DNA of 64,000 nt, from assembly GCF_045348435.1 (NCBI RefSeq), contig NZ_CP157484.1:186001-250000 (forward strand), read 5' to 3'. A program made the position numbers and the translations under genes. Under the pieces are notes generated by a model. It saw nothing but the letters and a program-made list of their open reading frames with translations, searched no databases and was not told the origin of the DNA. Origin of the DNA: Alsobacter sp045348435. Lineage in GTDB: Bacteria > Pseudomonadota > Alphaproteobacteria > Rhizobiales > Beijerinckiaceae. This document shows positions 63,736 through 64,000 of this stretch, piece by piece (the stretch's first letter is position 1; every line of letters begins with the position of its first letter).

Positions 63736-64000
63736 GCGAGGCCCTCGCCCCCGGCGTCGCCGCGAGCCCGCCTGCGTCCGTTGACAGCCCGCGCCGCCTG
63801 ATGGAGTCCGCCGCCCGTTGGCGCTGGTGGGAATACGCGGTGTGGCTCCTGGCCGTCGCCGCCATCTTCGCGCTGCCCCGCCACCTGCTGCTGATGAACG
63901 AGATCGCCATCCTGGCGCTGTTCGCCTTGTCGCTCGATCTCATCCTGGGCTTCGCCGGCATCGTCTCCCTCGGGCACGCGGCTTTCTTCGGTCTCGGCGC
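63732..64000 (+). CDS. Branched-chain amino acid-type ABC transporter permease (LivM), 3' end outside the window
   Basis: The first 89 codons of a LivM-type permease. A Pro/Ser-rich cytoplasmic N-terminus is followed by two membrane helices (WEYAVWLLAVAAIFALPRHL; LALFALSLDLILGFAGIVSL) and the LivM hallmark GFAGIVSLGHAAFFGLG, at which the window ends. The ATG overlaps the livH stop by 4 nt. ATPase genes livG and livF are expected just beyond the edge. Confidence 0.92.
   Translation, partial: MSEALAPGVAASPPASVDSPRRLMESAARWRWWEYAVWLLAVAAIFALPRHLLLMNEIAILALFALSLDLILGFAGIVSLGHAAFFGLG

Overview
This 64 kb window is very GC-rich, densely coding DNA from an alphaproteobacterium, most likely a member of the Hyphomicrobiales (Rhizobiales). 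The pointers are a BA14K-like secreted protein, Tad/CpaB pilus genes, TRAP transporters, many single-domain GntR, TetR and AraC regulators, and protein sequence style. Housekeeping genes (pgi, ilvD, serA, murA, tRNA-Arg) argue for a chromosome. The exact family cannot be read from this sequence alone.

Layout. 1-9240: a partial unknown gene, a lone treZ (trehalose synthesis), a small ParA plus ribbon-helix-helix cassette, a DEAD-box RNA helicase, an operon of serine acetyltransferase, a divergent cysteine-synthase-like enzyme and a methyltransferase, and a divergent AraC gene with a frameshift. 9300-14200: pgi, an aldo/keto reductase, a long inverted-repeat element, ilvD. 14211-19800: a sugar-acid-type catabolic operon (lactonase-like amidohydrolase, D-2-hydroxyacid dehydrogenase, TRAP transporter) with a divergent FadR-type regulator. 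19787-23820: a giant LplT-PlsC-acyl-ACP-synthetase fusion with its TetR gene and a 22-bp operator. 24432-31850: an unusually long amidase, an orphan piece of a Tad pilus locus, a beta-hydroxyacid dehydrogenase and a lone receiver protein. 31909-35728: a TetR-controlled HlyD/ABC exporter behind a near-perfect 28-bp operator. 35741-37530: DoxX, a probable L-2-keto-3-deoxyarabonate dehydratase, tRNA-Arg(ACG). 37716-47964: three large chemoreceptors ending in the CheR-type WxxF tail, with serA and a BA14K-like protein between them.

48228-61130 is the most striking region: thirteen genes that together look like a self-contained cell-wall (peptidoglycan) recycling locus. A DppABCDF-type ABC importer is encoded in two divergent arms with anmK (anhydro-MurNAc kinase) and a cytoplasmic beta-lactamase-fold hydrolase that resembles the muramyl-alanine amidase AmiE. 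Next come a GNAT acetyltransferase, a NagB-II-like sugar isomerase/deaminase, a HutC-type GntR regulator, murQ, a BadF-type amino-sugar kinase and a murA paralogue. Inferred flow: imported anhydromuropeptide, removal of the peptide, anhMurNAc, MurNAc-6-P, GlcNAc-6-P, then either catabolism to fructose-6-P or return to UDP-MurNAc. A NagA deacetylase is not in the window. Most genes overlap by 1-4 nt, so expression is probably coupled.

61364-64000: start of a branched-chain-amino-acid-type ABC transporter operon. It has two tandem TTCG-N5-CGAA operators at the promoter and a 132-bp inverted repeat between the binding-protein and permease genes; the last gene runs off the right edge.
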